Shown: positions 33,945 through 44,614 of the stretch, piece after piece
Numbering within the stretch: the first letter of the stretch is position 1
Layout: the number at the start of each line of letters is the position of its first letter
Assembly: GCF_038630985.1 (NCBI RefSeq)
Contig: NZ_CP152049.1
Coordinates: 934,001-998,000, forward strand
Origin: Paenibacillus sp. FSL H8-0548
Lineage (GTDB): Bacteria > Bacillota > Bacilli > Paenibacillales > Paenibacillaceae
Direction: 5' to 3'
DNA length: 64,000 bases
Made by a program: the position numbers and the translations under genes
The notes under the pieces: model-generated
Seen by the model: the letters and a program-made list of their open reading frames with translations, nothing else
The model's database searches: none
What the model was told of the DNA's origin: nothing

Positions 33945-34514
33945 ATGAACGTCGAAGAAGCAATTCGAACACGGAGAACAATAGGCAGAGTAAAGCAGGA
34001 TCCGGTTGATCGCGCTCTTATTGAACGTCTGCTGGATGCGGCCGTTTGGGCGCCAAGCCATCATAATACGCAGCCATGGTCATTTATTGTAATGAGCGGC
34101 GAAGGAAGAGCAAGGCTTGCTGAAGGTTACGCACGCGTATCCGCTTCGCTTGTACCTGAGCTAAGCGGACAGGCGCTTGAGGATCGAATGGCGAAGGAGC
34201 GCACCAAGGCGTACCGCGCACCCGTCATTATTGCAGCCGTATGCTCGCCGTCGGACGATCCGCGCGCAGTGCTTGCGGAGGAGCTCGCTGCAGCTCAAGC
34301 AGCAGTCCAAAATCTGCTGCTCGCAGCTCATGCGAATGGACTAGGTGCGATTTGGCGTTCGGGTGATCCAATGTATCATCCGTTGATGAATGAAACGTTT
34401 GACCTTGCCCCGCAGGATCAAATTGTAGCCTTTATTTATTTGGGTTATCCCGATATGACTGCTCCAGAGCCGAAACGTATGCCTGCTACTGCTAAGACCG
34501 TATGGCTGGTCTAA
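33945..34514 (+). CDS. nitroreductase family protein
   Basis: 189 aa FMN-dependent oxidoreductase. RTRRTIGRVKQDPV at the start binds the FMN phosphate; WAPSHHNTQPWSFIV is the family signature; AAVQNLLLAAHANGLGAIWRSGD and FIYLGYPD follow. The physiological substrate is unknown. GGAGGAGG precedes the ATG. Stands alone between two terminators, opposite the SleL-like gene. Confidence 0.93.
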   Translation: MNVEEAIRTRRTIGRVKQDPVDRALIERLLDAAVWAPSHHNTQPWSFIVMSGEGRARLAEGYARVSASLVPELSGQALEDRMAKERTKAYRAPVIIAAVCSPSDDPRAVLAEELAAAQAAVQNLLLAAHANGLGAIWRSGDPMYHPLMNETFDLAPQDQIVAFIYLGYPDMTAPEPKRMPATAKTVWLV

Positions 34515-34532
34515 CCAGAAGCAGCTTTGCTG

Positions 34533-34582
34533 AAAAAGAGGATGCCCATAAGCCATGAATTTGGCTAGGGCATCCTCTTTTT
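34533..34582. terminator. bidirectional terminator
   Basis: AAAAAGAGGATGCCC and GGGCATCCTCTTTTT stem; serves the nitroreductase gene and possibly the minus-strand gene. Confidence 0.88.
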
Positions 34583-34661
34583 GGTTCCAAATTAGTGGCG
34601 GATTTCGGTCATTGGGTCGCGATAAGACCACATAGGTGCTTATGAAGTGGATTTAGCGGCT

Positions 34662-35939
34662 TTATACAAGCTTCTTAATGGTGAAGTTTGCACCGAGCAC
34701 ATACCAGTTTTGCGGGAACGCAACGCCGAGCACCCAGTAGCTGACACCGCGTAATCCGTACGTCTTTACAAGGTTGAACTTTGCCTGAACGCTGCGGGCA
34801 TCCTCGTACCAAACGATATGCTCACGGCCCTCCTCGTCATAATAGTTGTAATAAGGTGATTGACCCTCATCGTCGTATTTAATTTCAGCGCCGTATTTGC
34901 CGGCCCGATTCACCGCTTCCTTCGGACTGATGGTTGGCGCCCATTTGCCGCCTTGCACGTAAGGCAGTGTCCAATCATAGCCATACAAAGGCATGCCGAG
35001 CATTACTTTTTGCGGCGGAATAACGCTAAGGGCATAGCTTACTACCTTATTTACCTCGTTTATTGGCGCAACCGCACGCGGAGGGCCTCCGGACCAGCCC
35101 CACTCATAGGTCATTAAGATAACAAAATCAACGATGCGCCCATGGGCCGGATAGTCATGCGCTTCGTACAAGGTTCCGGTCTGCTCGGCGTGAAGCTTTG
35201 GAGCGAGACAGGTCGATACGAGGTAATTAAGCGGATGAAGGCGATCCACAAGGTTTTGTAAAAATGCGTTATACAGCTCGCGATCACCGGGCGGAACGTA
35301 TTCGAAGTCGACATTGAGCGCTAGATAGCCTTTTTGCTTCATCGTATCGACAATGCTGGAAATCAGCTTTTGTTGGAGAGTGGATTCATTCAGAATCGTA
35401 TGAGCGATATCCGGACTGAAGGTACCATTTTCAAAATTAGTAATGACCATCATCGGTGCTACCTTCTGATCGTATGCGGCTTTTATAATGGCTGAATCAT
35501 CTAGGGGAATCATGGAGCCGTCTGCTTGTACACGGTAACTGAATGGGCTTAGGTACGTTAAGTACGGTCCGATTTCATCGATAATTGCGATACCGGCAGC
35601 TCCGAATTTCTCAGTGTAGGCGTTCACCTCAATCGTAGGCCGTGCCGGCTGTGGAATAACAATAGTTTGCCCAGGATAAATGAGGGCGGGGTTAGCAATT
35701 TGATTAAAATGGGCAAGTTCCTGCAGCGTAACCCCGTATCGGCGGGCAATGAGCCATAACGTTTCGCCTGCGAGCACCTTATGAGTGCCTGCTTCTGTAG
35801 GAATAATAATCGATTGGCCGATGACGAGCAGGCTCTGATCGTTTAAACCATTGGCATCAGCGATTTCATTTACGGTAACATCGAATTTTTGCCCCAGCTT
35901 ATAGAGCGTATCTCCCCGCTGCACGACATGAATCTGCAC
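34662..35939 (-). CDS. LysM/GH18 spore cortex hydrolase, SleL (YaaH)-like
   Basis: 425 aa. Two LysM repeats (HVVQRGDTLYKLGQKFDVTVNEIADANGL; HKVLAGETLWLIARRYGVTLQELAHFNQI) at residues 3-95 bind peptidoglycan; the GH18 barrel follows, with the catalytic block LNVDFEYVPP near residue 205. No signal peptide, as in B. subtilis YaaH and B. cereus SleL, which are spore-located N-acetylglucosaminidases acting on cortex fragments at germination. GTG start ten bases after GGGAGG. The germinant receptor operon at 57-61 kb fits the same spore biology. Confidence 0.92.
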   Translation of the reverse strand: MQIHVVQRGDTLYKLGQKFDVTVNEIADANGLNDQSLLVIGQSIIIPTEAGTHKVLAGETLWLIARRYGVTLQELAHFNQIANPALIYPGQTIVIPQPARPTIEVNAYTEKFGAAGIAIIDEIGPYLTYLSPFSYRVQADGSMIPLDDSAIIKAAYDQKVAPMMVITNFENGTFSPDIAHTILNESTLQQKLISSIVDTMKQKGYLALNVDFEYVPPGDRELYNAFLQNLVDRLHPLNYLVSTCLAPKLHAEQTGTLYEAHDYPAHGRIVDFVILMTYEWGWSGGPPRAVAPINEVNKVVSYALSVIPPQKVMLGMPLYGYDWTLPYVQGGKWAPTISPKEAVNRAGKYGAEIKYDDEGQSPYYNYYDEEGREHIVWYEDARSVQAKFNLVKTYGLRGVSYWVLGVAFPQNWYVLGANFTIKKLV

Positions 35940-36229
35940 CGTTTGTTAACCTCCCTTTTAAAGACATTTATTTATCTGTATTCAAGTAAAGTGATTTCTA
36001 GTCTGTATAGAATAGCGGATAGAGGATAGTCTTCATGCAGGGCGGTAATCCTATAAATAATTAAAGCGCTGCCCACCTTTGGCAAGGCTAGGTTTTCGAG
36101 AGTATAAGCGGCTATATGCAGGAGCTGGGTGGCTGGAGGAGCGAAGTTGATGCTTTATTGGAAAATGTTTGCCGTCGTTATACGTTAATTTGAGTATTCC
36201 TATTTGAATTTTCGATCAATTCTTTCAAA
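35940..36229. other. gap with no recognisable gene
   Basis: About 290 nt between the SleL-like gene and the PurR operator. I see no supported frame, RNA or hairpin with a T-run. Confidence 0.5.
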
Positions 36230-36271
36230 AAAACGAACCATTATAAAACATTCTCTTTTAATGTTCGTATT
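36230..36271. promoter_or_regulatory. PurR operator (PurBox pair) of the purine operon
   Basis: AAAACGAACCAT (36230-36241) faces AATGTTCGTATTT (36260-36272). The inverted CGAAC cores are 24 nt apart, as for the B. subtilis PurR operator, which needs two inverted PurBoxes. It lies just upstream of the -35 element. Confidence 0.85.
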
Positions 36272-36274
36272 TCA

Positions 36275-36303
36275 TTGACAGTAGTTTGGGGATTAGATAA
36301 ACT
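36275..36303 (+). promoter_or_regulatory. predicted promoter of the pur operon
   Basis: TTGACA (36275-36280), 17 nt, TAAACT (36298-36303). This gives a leader of about 700 nt before purE. Confidence 0.65.
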
Positions 36304-36429
36304 AGAATAGGCTTGAAGCAGAGCATACTGCCGACGTGTAGAAAAATGTCGAATCACCTCGAAGAGGGGCAGCTGTGAAGCATATAGAATGAAACGTAAT
36401 GATTAGGTTAAATGCATTTATTTAATGAT

Positions 36430-36625
36430 AATAAAGTATAAGCTTCCGCTATACTCAGCTTATATATCACAGGGAAACGAGCTTGCTCTGCTAGAAGCAG
36501 GCGACAGCCGTTTCACCTTGAAATATAGGAAAGTATAAGTTTCACATGTATACTCCGCCTATATTTTTGGGAGAAACTTCTTGTCCTTAGACAAGGACGA
36601 CGAAATCGTTTCTTCTTATTAAAAA
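36430..36625. repeat. dispersed repeat elements inside the pur leader
   Basis: AAAGTATAAGCTTCCGCTATA, then GAAACG...GCGACAGCCGTTTCACCTTGAAATATAGGAAAG, then a second GAAAC...AAGGACGACG...GTTTC unit. The central 31 nt matches 26945-26975 exactly. The elements end a few bases before the guanine aptamer and lengthen the leader. Confidence 0.7.
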
Positions 36626-36630
36626 GTCAT

Positions 36631-36695
36631 CTCGTATATATTTGGGATCAGGCCTGAATGTTTCTACCCGGAAACCTTAATTTTCGGACTACGAG
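36631..36695 (+). ncRNA. guanine riboswitch aptamer of the pur operon
   Basis: P1 is CTCGTA with TACGAG. P2 is TTTGGG with CCTGAA (wobbles). J2/3 reads TGTTTCTACC. P3 is CCGGAAA with TTTTCGG. The specificity base in J3/1 is C (36689, in GGACTACG), so guanine or hypoxanthine is the expected ligand. The same class controls pbuG at 12.4 kb. The P2 and P3 loop sequences differ between the two aptamers. Confidence 0.92.
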
Positions 36696-36887
36696 CAAGA
36701 TGAATCGTCATGAAGCTAACGCACAGCATATCGATGCCCTTGATTGGGACATAGGTGGCCTCTCTTATGGGGCAGCCTTCTATTGTCTCATTGGCCTCGC
36801 TGCACAGCTTTAGTCGCTTTCATCGAAGTGAAGCGTGAGTGATCAAGCATTTGATAGAATGCTGGTTATGCTTTTGCGTTTCCGCTT

Positions 36888-36942
36888 GAGTCCTTCGGCA
36901 CACCCATATTACTGTGGCTGCTGACGGGCTATTTTTGTTTTT
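36888..36942 (+). terminator. candidate riboswitch expression-platform terminator
   Basis: GAGTCC pairs with GGGCTA around an imperfect CAC/GTG inner stem, followed by ATTTTTGTTTTT. It lies between the aptamer and purE. Folding was done by eye; another long hairpin (GGGACATAGG ... TATTGTCTC) at about 36747-36797 could be part of the switch. Confidence 0.5.
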
Positions 36943-37005
36943 ACAGCGTTGAGACGACGAGGTTTAATGATTTAAAATCTTATATATGAAAGTGGGTTTG
37001 ATCGC

Positions 37006-37491
37006 ATGTCTGCGAAGGTGGGCGTCATCATGGGCAGCAAATCGGATTGGGACACAATGAAATTAGCTTGCGACGTGTTGGAGGAATTGCAAATTCCTTA
37101 TGAGAAAAAGGTCGTTTCGGCACATCGGACTCCGGATTTAATGTTTGAATACGCGGAAACAGCAGTAGAGCGCGGGCTTAAGGTAATTATTGCCGGTGCT
37201 GGCGGAGCTGCACATTTGCCCGGCATGGTCGCTGCAAAGACGATATTGCCGGTTATTGGCGTTCCCGTTAAATCCTCGAATTTGAGCGGACTCGATTCTC
37301 TGCTCTCCATCGTTCAAATGCCAGGCGGCATTCCGGTAGCTACTGTGGCAATCGGCAATGCGGGAGCAACGAACGCGGGATTGCTGGCAGCACAAATGCT
37401 CGGAGCGTTCGATCCCGAGGTGCAAGCGCGCGTGGAAGCACGCCGCGAGCGCGTGAAGCAGGAAGTGCTGGAAAGCAGTGAGACGCTATGA
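37006..37491 (+). CDS. purE: N5-carboxyaminoimidazole ribonucleotide mutase
   Basis: 161 aa. Rearranges N5-CAIR to CAIR. The N-terminus [14 protein letters not shown] and the active-site SAHRTPDL and [13 protein letters not shown] are the PurE class I hallmarks; [23 protein letters not shown] follows. First gene of the twelve-gene IMP operon. Its ribosome binding site is weak (GAAAGTGGG). It overlaps purK by four bases. Confidence 0.97.
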   Translation: MSAKVGVIMGSKSDWDTMKLACDVLEELQIPYEKKVVSAHRTPDLMFEYAETAVERGLKVIIAGAGGAAHLPGMVAAKTILPVIGVPVKSSNLSGLDSLLSIVQMPGGIPVATVAIGNAGATNAGLLAAQMLGAFDPEVQARVEARRERVKQEVLESSETL

Positions 37492-38663
37492 GCGGTGAAG
37501 CAGACAAGCAGCCACTCAGAGCGCTGCTGCCTGGCAGCACGATCGGCATTCTTGGCGGCGGCCAGCTAGGTCGAATGATGGCGAATGCGGGCAGTGCGAT
37601 GGGCTATCGATTTGTTGCGCTGGATCCGACGCCAGATTCGCCAACGGGACAGGTTGCTGATCAAATTATCGGCGCTTATGATAATCATGAGGCGGCTCGC
37701 GAGCTTGCAAAGCGCTCAGATGTTATCACGTATGAGTTCGAGAATGTCGATGCCGAAGTGGCAGCGATGCTGATGAAGGAATCCTATGTGCCGCAAGGCA
37801 GCGAGCTGCTCTATACGACGCAGCATCGTCTTCGCGAGAAGCGGGCGATTGAAGCAGCGGGCGTGAAGGTAGCCCCTTACCGCGAGATTAGCAGCGTGGA
37901 CGAGCTTCGCGAGGCCGTTGCAGCCTTCGGAACACCTTGTGTGCTGAAGACGGCAATGGGCGGCTACGACGGCAAAGGACAGTGGGTCATCCGCAGCGAA
38001 GATGAAATCGAAGAGGCGTATGAGACGCTCTCGCGTGCGAGAGTTCAGCTGGTGCTTGAGCAGTTCATTCGTTTTGAAAAGGAATTATCAGTTATAGCGG
38101 CGAGAAGTCCTCGTGGGGAAATTAAAGTGTTCCCTGCTGCGGAAAATATACACGTCGATAATATATTGCATTTGTCTATCGTTCCCGCAAGAATCAGCGA
38201 CGAGCTGCAGCGAGAAGCTGAGCAGCTTGCGATTCGAATTGCAGAGGGGCTTGGCGCAGTCGGCTTGATCGCAGTGGAGCTATTTGTTACGGCGGAAGGT
38301 GAGCTGTTCGTGAATGAGCTGGCGCCGCGCCCGCATAACAGCGGACATTATACGATGGAGGCTTGCCGAACGTCGCAGTTCGAGCAGCATGTTCGCGCCG
38401 TTTGCAACCTGCCGCTTGGCGACACGACGCTGATGAGTCCAGTTGTTATGGTCAATGTGCTTGGACAGCATGTCGCACCGCTTCTGGAACTGATGGCGGA
38501 GCAGGATGCTGCTGCGGAGCGTTTGAAGGTAGCGCCGAAGGTGCATTTGTACGGGAAAAAGGATGCTGTTGTTAAGCGAAAAATGGGTCATGTCAATGTT
38601 TTGGCAGAGAGCACTGACGCCGCGCTGACCTGGATTGAAGAAACGACTATTTGGAAGGTGTGA
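37488..38663 (+). CDS. purK: N5-carboxyaminoimidazole ribonucleotide synthase
   Basis: 391-aa ATP-grasp enzyme making N5-CAIR from AIR, ATP and bicarbonate. [17 protein letters not shown] at the start, [15 protein letters not shown] (ATP-binding loop) near residue 160 and [20 protein letters not shown] near 270 define PurK. Its ATG overlaps the purE stop codon. Gap to purB is 7 nt. Confidence 0.97.
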   Translation: MSGEADKQPLRALLPGSTIGILGGGQLGRMMANAGSAMGYRFVALDPTPDSPTGQVADQIIGAYDNHEAARELAKRSDVITYEFENVDAEVAAMLMKESYVPQGSELLYTTQHRLREKRAIEAAGVKVAPYREISSVDELREAVAAFGTPCVLKTAMGGYDGKGQWVIRSEDEIEEAYETLSRARVQLVLEQFIRFEKELSVIAARSPRGEIKVFPAAENIHVDNILHLSIVPARISDELQREAEQLAIRIAEGLGAVGLIAVELFVTAEGELFVNELAPRPHNSGHYTMEACRTSQFEQHVRAVCNLPLGDTTLMSPVVMVNVLGQHVAPLLELMAEQDAAAERLKVAPKVHLYGKKDAVVKRKMGHVNVLAESTDAALTWIEETTIWKV

Positions 38664-38670
38664 AGGATTA

Positions 38671-39966
38671 ATGTTGGAGCGTTATAGCAGACCAGAAATG
38701 AGAGCAATTTGGACAGAGGAAAATAAATTCAGAGCATGGCTGGAGGTTGAGCTTTGCGCTTGCGAGGCTTGGGCAGAGCTAGGCGCTATTCCGAAGGAGG
38801 ATGTTGTCGCTCTACGCGAATCAGCAGACTTCGATATTGATCGCATCTATGAAATTGAGCTTGAAACTCGCCATGACGTTATCGCGTTCACGCGTGCCGT
38901 TTCTGAGAAAGCAGGCCCAGAGGGCAAATGGGTACACTACGGCCTTACCTCCACAGACGTTGTGGATACCGCAATTGGTTATCTATTGCTTCAAGCAAAC
39001 GATATACTCGTTAAGGACATCGAGCGTTTTGTTGAAATTTTGAAAAACAAAGCACTTCAATATAAAGATACACCGATGATGGGTCGTACCCATGGTGTAC
39101 ATGCTCAGCCAACGACATTCGGTTTGAAAATGGCGCTGTGGTACGAGGAAATGAAGCGCAACCTGGAGCGTTTCCATCATGCGGCTAACAATGTGCAATT
39201 TGGTAAAATGTCCGGTGCGGTAGGCACCTTCGCAGACATCGATCCTTTCGTTGAGGAATTTGTATGCAAGAAGCTAGGTATTACGGCTGCTCCGATCTCC
39301 ACACAAACCTTGCAGCGTGACCGTCACGCTGAATATATGGCAACACTTGCGCTTATCGCTTCATCGCTCGACAAGTTCGCAACTGAAATTCGCGCGCTGC
39401 AAAAGAGTGAGTTCCGTGAAGTGGAAGAGCCGTTCGCTAAAGGTCAAAAAGGCTCATCAGCAATGCCGCATAAACGCAATCCAATCGGCTGCGAGAACAT
39501 TTCCGGCTTGTCGCGCGTCATTCGCGGACATATGGTTACCGCTTATGAGAACATTGCGCTCTGGCATGAACGCGACATCAGTCATTCTTCGGTAGAACGT
39601 ATTATTTTACCGGATGCGACTATGCTGCTTAACTACATGCTTAATCGTCTAGGCAATATCATCAACAACCTTCAAGTGTTCCCGGAAAACATGAAGCGCA
39701 ACATGCAGGCTACTTACGGTGTTCCATTCTCGGGCCGTGTATTGACTAAGCTGATCGACAAAGGCTTCAGCCGCGAGAAAGCTTATGATACCGTGCAGCC
39801 GCGCGCGATGCAGGCTTGGGAGACGCAGCGCCAGTTCCGCGACATCATCGGCGAGACTGAGGAAATTACAAGCGTGCTTACGACGGAAGAGATCGACGAT
39901 TGCTTTAATCCAGCTTGGCATTTGAAGCATGTGGATACGATCTTCACACGTTTGGGATTGATTTAA
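38671..39966 (+). CDS. purB: adenylosuccinate lyase
   Basis: 431 aa. Cleaves SAICAR to AICAR and adenylosuccinate to AMP. Family motifs: [28 protein letters not shown], and the signature [15 protein letters not shown] with the catalytic serine loop. The start at 38671 follows GAAGGA; a longer in-frame extension into purK lacks homology. B. subtilis has the same gene order. Confidence 0.97.
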   Translation: MLERYSRPEMRAIWTEENKFRAWLEVELCACEAWAELGAIPKEDVVALRESADFDIDRIYEIELETRHDVIAFTRAVSEKAGPEGKWVHYGLTSTDVVDTAIGYLLLQANDILVKDIERFVEILKNKALQYKDTPMMGRTHGVHAQPTTFGLKMALWYEEMKRNLERFHHAANNVQFGKMSGAVGTFADIDPFVEEFVCKKLGITAAPISTQTLQRDRHAEYMATLALIASSLDKFATEIRALQKSEFREVEEPFAKGQKGSSAMPHKRNPIGCENISGLSRVIRGHMVTAYENIALWHERDISHSSVERIILPDATMLLNYMLNRLGNIINNLQVFPENMKRNMQATYGVPFSGRVLTKLIDKGFSREKAYDTVQPRAMQAWETQRQFRDIIGETEEITSVLTTEEIDDCFNPAWHLKHVDTIFTRLGLI

Positions 39967-39981
39967 GAGGAGGCTGGCCTG

Positions 39982-40878
39982 ATGACTGCACCAACTCAAG
40001 CTTTGTCGAGCGCTGTCGAATATATTAAGGCTCCGCTCATCTATAAAGGAAAGGTTCGCGAGCTTTACGATTTGGGCGAGCATTTCCTAATCGTTGTGAC
40101 CGACCGGATCTCCGCATTCGATTACGTGCTGGATCCAGCTGTACCGGATAAGGGCAACGTATTGAACCGTTTGTCCGCTTATTGGTTTGAGCAAACGGCT
40201 GACATTCAAGTGAATCACGTCATTCACACTGACGTCGAGCAGCTTGGCGATCTGGTTACCGAGCCAGAGCTGCTGAAAAACCGCATTATGGTTACTCGTA
40301 AAGCGGAGCGTATCGATATTGAATGTGTCGTTCGCGGCTATATTACAGGCGGCGGCTGGAGACAATATCAGCAAACATCGGCAATCAACGGTATAGAGCT
40401 TCCAGCAGGCTTGCGCAAAAACGAGCGTTTCCCAGCGCCAATCTTTACGCCGGCAGCGAAAAACGACGTAGGCCATGACGAGGACATTCCGTTTGAGAAA
40501 ATGGCTGAAATGGTTGGAGCGGAGCTTGCAGAGGAGCTGCGTGATCGCAGCATCAAGCTTTATGAGTTTGCTCATGCTTATTGCGCTGAGCATGGCATTA
40601 TCCTTGCAGATTGCAAGTTCGAATTCGGGCTTATCGATGGGAAGGTCATTCTCATTGACGAAATTTTCACGCCGGATTCTTCTCGCTTTTGGGCTGAAGG
40701 AAACTACGCTCTAGACATCGAGATTGACAGCATGGATAAAGAACCGGTACGCACGTACTTGCTTGGCTCTGACTGGGATCGTGACAGCAAGCCAGCGCCT
40801 TTGCCGGATTCCGTAGTAGCCGAAACAACGGCTCGCTATCGTGATATTTACAAACGTCTTACTGGCGCAGAGCTGTAG
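39982..40878 (+). CDS. purC: phosphoribosylaminoimidazole-succinocarboxamide synthase
   Basis: 298 aa. Joins CAIR and aspartate to SAICAR. IYKGKVRELYDLGEHFLIVVTDRISAFD, RKAERIDIECVVRGYITGGGW and LIDEIFTPDSSRFW are conserved. It belongs to the long (about 300 aa) form rather than the 240-aa form of B. subtilis. GAGGAGG precedes the ATG. A 569-nt non-coding gap follows, unusual within this operon. Confidence 0.96.
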   Translation: MTAPTQALSSAVEYIKAPLIYKGKVRELYDLGEHFLIVVTDRISAFDYVLDPAVPDKGNVLNRLSAYWFEQTADIQVNHVIHTDVEQLGDLVTEPELLKNRIMVTRKAERIDIECVVRGYITGGGWRQYQQTSAINGIELPAGLRKNERFPAPIFTPAAKNDVGHDEDIPFEKMAEMVGAELAEELRDRSIKLYEFAHAYCAEHGIILADCKFEFGLIDGKVILIDEIFTPDSSRFWAEGNYALDIEIDSMDKEPVRTYLLGSDWDRDSKPAPLPDSVVAETTARYRDIYKRLTGAEL

Positions 40879-41447
40879 CTGTACAATTAACGCCTGAAAT
40901 TCCCGCTAAACGCTGCAAACTGGTTTTTTTGGGTAAATTAGAGGCAAGAAATTCCGTTACCTCTTAATCTGCCGATCAAGGCAGGTTGAAATGGTTACAA
41001 GAACGTCGAGCGAAAGCGATGACTTTGACATAGGGGTGTCCGGTGCATGCCGTCCTTGGCAGGCAGTCAGCGAGAGCGCTGCTGCACCCCATAAACCGCG
41101 GCCTGAGCGCGAAAGAAAGCGCAAGGCCGTTACCGTACAGGCGGCCAGCGACAAACGCAGGACGCAGATAAAGAAATTAAGGGCCAGTGCAAACGCGGCC
41201 CCGTCCACTGCTTCACCGACCAGCCTCGCAAGGGTTTTATTTCAAAATGTGAGAGCTCGGAGAGCGGGAAGTTGTTGCTGGAGAGCGACAGCGATCGCTT
41301 CTTGAAGCCGGAAAATTACCGCTGAGCGTGTAATCATAATTTTCCGGCTTCGAAAGCGGCGTAAGCAATAACTCCCGCGCCCGAGCGGCCATCACATTTT
41401 GCAAAAAAGCTCTTGCGAGAAAAAACCTACATTTTCAGGAGGCTATT
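40879..41447. other. 569-nt gap inside the pur operon, with a long hairpin
   Basis: No supported gene. Overlapping frames on both strands show no family features. GAAGCCGGAAAATTA (41304-41318) and TAATTTTCCGGCTTC (41337-41351) form a perfect 15-bp stem without a T-run, so it is more likely an mRNA-stabilising or processing structure than a terminator. A weaker GC-rich inverted repeat lies near 41033-41090. Confidence 0.6.
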
Positions 41448-41690
41448 ATGAAGGCAACCGTCTACGTCACTATCAAGCAAAACGTTTTAGACCCACAAGG
41501 AACAGCTGTACAAGGCGCTCTACACACACTTGGCTTCTCCGAAGTCGAAAAAGTACGCATCGGCAAATATTTGGAGCTTGAGCTTGATACGACTGACCGC
41601 TCAGAAGCGGAAGCACGCATCAAATCCATGTGTGAGAAGCTGTTCGCGAACACGGTTGTAGAAGATTTCCGTTTTGAGCTGGAGGGATAA
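41448..41690 (+). CDS. purS: phosphoribosylformylglycinamidine synthase subunit PurS
   Basis: 80 aa small subunit of the three-part FGAM synthase (PurS-PurQ-PurL) typical of Firmicutes. [29 protein letters not shown] and [11 protein letters not shown] are characteristic. CAGGAGG precedes the ATG. Four nt separate it from purQ. Confidence 0.97.
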   Translation: MKATVYVTIKQNVLDPQGTAVQGALHTLGFSEVEKVRIGKYLELELDTTDRSEAEARIKSMCEKLFANTVVEDFRFELEG

Positions 41691-41694
41691 GGCT

Positions 41695-42390
41695 ATGAAG
41701 TTTGCGGTACTCGTATTTCCAGGCTCTAACTGTGACATCGATTGCTACAAAGCAGTTGAAGACACGATCGGCCAGTCGGTTGACTACGTATGGCATACAG
41801 CGACGGATTTGTCCTCGTATGACGCAATTCTAGTGCCAGGGGGCTTCTCCTACGGCGACTACCTGCGCTGCGGCGCAATTGCACAATTCGCGGCAGTAAT
41901 GAGCGAGGTTCAAAAAGCTGCTGAAGCAGGCAAATATATTTTGGGCATTTGCAACGGGTTCCAAATTTTGACGGAAGCTGGTCTTCTTCCAGGCGCATTG
42001 ATCCGCAACAACGGACTAAAGTTCCGCTGCCATCAAACGCAGCTTGAAGTTGTGAACAGCAGCACACCATTTACAAACCAATATTCGCAGGATGAAATTA
42101 TAAATATTCCAATCGCACACGGCGAAGGCAACTATTATTGCGACGACGCAACGCTTGCTGAGCTTAAAGCAAACAACCAAATCGTATTCCGCTATGCGGG
42201 AGACACGAACCCGAACGGTTCTGTAGATAACATCGCGGGCATTAGCAACAAAGCAGGAAACGTAGTAGGAATGATGCCGCATCCAGAGCGCGCAATTGAT
42301 CAATTGCTTGGCTCGGAAGACGGAAAACGGATGTTTACATCGATCTTGAATGCATGGAGGGAACAACATGGCGCAGCAGTTAACAGCTAA
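41695..42390 (+). CDS. purQ: phosphoribosylformylglycinamidine synthase subunit PurQ
   Basis: 231 aa class I glutamine amidotransferase that supplies ammonia to Pur[17 protein letters not shown] at the start, GICNGFQIL with the nucleophile near residue 86, and MPHPERAID near the C-terminus with the His-Glu pair. The start at 41695 fits the family; the upstream ATG at 41674 lies within purS. It overlaps purL by 23 nt. Confidence 0.97.
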   Translation: MKFAVLVFPGSNCDIDCYKAVEDTIGQSVDYVWHTATDLSSYDAILVPGGFSYGDYLRCGAIAQFAAVMSEVQKAAEAGKYILGICNGFQILTEAGLLPGALIRNNGLKFRCHQTQLEVVNSSTPFTNQYSQDEIINIPIAHGEGNYYCDDATLAELKANNQIVFRYAGDTNPNGSVDNIAGISNKAGNVVGMMPHPERAIDQLLGSEDGKRMFTSILNAWREQHGAAVNS

Positions 42391-44614
42391 GGAACCGACA
42401 GCGGAGCAAATTGCCGAGCAAAAGATTTACAGCCAGTTTGGTGTATCCGATTATGAGTTTGAGCTAATTTGCGGCTTTCTTGGCCGTAAGCCAAACTATA
42501 CTGAGATCGGCGTTTTCAGCGTTATGTGGTCAGAGCATTGCTCTTACAAAAACTCCAAGCCAATCCTGAAGAAGTTCCCGATTACAGGGCCTCGTGTTCT
42601 AATGGGTCCAGGCGAGGGCGCAGGTATCGTTGATATCGGCGACAACCAAGCGGTTGTATTCAAAATTGAATCGCATAACCATCCATCTGCGGTTGAGCCT
42701 TACCAAGGCGCTGCAACTGGTGTTGGCGGCATTATCCGCGACATTTTCTCCATGGGTGCTCGTCCGATCGCTTTGCTGAACAGCTTGCGCTTTGGTCGCC
42801 TTGAGAATGAACGCGTAAAATATTTGTTTGAGCATGTTGTTAGCGGCATAGCTGGCTATGGCAACTGTATTGGTATACCGACGGTTGCAGGCGAGGTTAT
42901 GTTCGATGAGAGCTATGAAGGAAACCCGCTCGTTAATGCGATGTGTGTAGGTTTAATCGATCATGATAAAATTCAGCGCGGTGTCGCTAAGGGAGTAGGC
43001 AACCCGGTATTTTATGTAGGTCCTGCAACTGGCCGCGATGGTATTCACGGAGCAACCTTTGCTTCTGTTGAGCTGTCTGAGGAATCGGAAGAGAATCGTA
43101 CTGCGGTACAAGTCGGCGATCCATTCATGGAGAAGCTGGTTATGGAAGCAACGCTTGAGCTTATCGACTCCGGCATCGTGCTTGGTATTCAAGATATGGG
43201 AGCAGCAGGCCTTACTTGCTCCAGCGCAGAGATGGCTTCCAAGGCAGGCAACGGCCTAGAGCTTTACCTTGATGAGGTGCCGCAGCGCGAAACAGGCATG
43301 ACTCCTTATGAAATGATGCTTTCCGAGTCGCAAGAGCGTATGCTCTTCGTTGTTGAGCCTCAGCATGAAGCACAAGCGAAAGAAATTTTTGACCGTTGGG
43401 GCATCATTTGCGCCAAAGTTGGTAAAGTAACGGATGACGGACGTCTTCGCCTGTTCCACCAAGGCCATGAGGTTGCTGATATGCCGGTTACTGCGCTTGT
43501 AGACGAGTGTCCTGTCTATGACAAGCCATCGAAAGAGCCTGCTTACTTCAGCGAAAATGCTGCAGTAGACACTTTGGCTTTTGAAGAAATCACCGACCTC
43601 ACTGGCGCTTTGGAGAAGGTTCTAGCTTCCCCGACTGTAGCGAGCAAAGAGTGGGTTTACAATCAATATGACTATATGGTTCGTACATCGACAGCAGTTC
43701 AACCGGGCTCCGATGCGGCAGTTGTGACGATTCGCGGTACGCGCAAGGCGCTTGCGATGACTACAGATTGCAACGGACGTTATGTATATCTAGATCCAGA
43801 GGTAGGCGGACGTATTGCCGTTGCGGAAGCAGCGCGCAACATCGTTTGCTCAGGCGCAGAGCCGTTAGCAGTAACAGATAACCTGAACTTCGGCAACCCG
43901 GAGAAGCCAGAGGTGTTCTGGCAGCTTGAGAAGTCAGCAGACGGCATGTCCGAGGCCTGCGTCGTGCTTAATACGCCTGTTATCGGCGGTAACGTAAGCT
44001 TGTACAACGAGAACGCTAAGGGCGCTATTTACCCGACACCGGTTATCGGTATGGTAGGTCTCGTTCATGATATCGACCATATTACAACGCAGGGCTTCAA
44101 AGCAGAAGGCGATGTTATCATTCTCGTTGGCGAGACGAAAGCAGAGCTAGGCGGAAGCGAGCTTCAATACGTAATGCAAGGCGGGGCAGCTGGCCGTCCT
44201 CCTGAAATTGATCTTGCGACAGAGAAGAAGGTTCTAGATGCTGTGCTTGGCGCGATTCAAAAAGGTCTTGTAGCTTCAGCGCATGACTTGTCTGAAGGCG
44301 GCATTGCAGTAGCTGTAGCTGAATCTTGTATTAGCGGTCGTTTTGGCGCGGAAGTCGCTTTATCGTCTGATTTGCGTGCAGATCATCTGTTGTTCAGTGA
44401 ATCGCAATCTCGTATTTTGTTATCCGCTAAACCGGAGCAAGCAGCGGCATTGCAAGCATGGCTTACAGAGCAAGGTGTTGTTCATGCACAAGTGGGTAAT
44501 GTTAAGGGCAGCAGCCTGACCATAAGCGTAAACGGAAAAGCCGGCATTCAGGCGCCGGTAACACAACTGGAGAAGGTCTGGAAGGATGCGATTCCATGTC
44601 TGATGAAAAAATAA
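42368..44614 (+). CDS. purL: phosphoribosylformylglycinamidine synthase subunit PurL
   Basis: 748 aa catalytic subunit of FGAM synthase. [13 protein letters not shown] (substrate and ATP loop), [28 protein letters not shown] and [11 protein letters not shown] are the PurL small-type signatures. Length is the usual 740-750. ATG at 42368 after GGAGGG inside the purQ end. Overlaps purF by 19 nt. Confidence 0.98.
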   Translation: MAQQLTAKEPTAEQIAEQKIYSQFGVSDYEFELICGFLGRKPNYTEIGVFSVMWSEHCSYKNSKPILKKFPITGPRVLMGPGEGAGIVDIGDNQAVVFKIESHNHPSAVEPYQGAATGVGGIIRDIFSMGARPIALLNSLRFGRLENERVKYLFEHVVSGIAGYGNCIGIPTVAGEVMFDESYEGNPLVNAMCVGLIDHDKIQRGVAKGVGNPVFYVGPATGRDGIHGATFASVELSEESEENRTAVQVGDPFMEKLVMEATLELIDSGIVLGIQDMGAAGLTCSSAEMASKAGNGLELYLDEVPQRETGMTPYEMMLSESQERMLFVVEPQHEAQAKEIFDRWGIICAKVGKVTDDGRLRLFHQGHEVADMPVTALVDECPVYDKPSKEPAYFSENAAVDTLAFEEITDLTGALEKVLASPTVASKEWVYNQYDYMVRTSTAVQPGSDAAVVTIRGTRKALAMTTDCNGRYVYLDPEVGGRIAVAEAARNIVCSGAEPLAVTDNLNFGNPEKPEVFWQLEKSADGMSEACVVLNTPVIGGNVSLYNENAKGAIYPTPVIGMVGLVHDIDHITTQGFKAEGDVIILVGETKAELGGSELQYVMQGGAAGRPPEIDLATEKKVLDAVLGAIQKGLVASAHDLSEGGIAVAVAESCISGRFGAEVALSSDLRADHLLFSESQSRILLSAKPEQAAALQAWLTEQGVVHAQVGNVKGSSLTISVNGKAGIQAPVTQLEKVWKDAIPCLMKK

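Noticed and set aside
40957..41305. ORFs on both strands in the purC-purS gap (83 and 104 codons)
   Set aside because: They overlap each other, lack ribosome binding sites and show no family motifs or protein-like hydrophobic patterning.
41304..41351. Rho-independent terminator in the pur operon
   Set aside because: The stem is strong but no T-run follows on either strand, and seven pur genes needed for IMP lie downstream.
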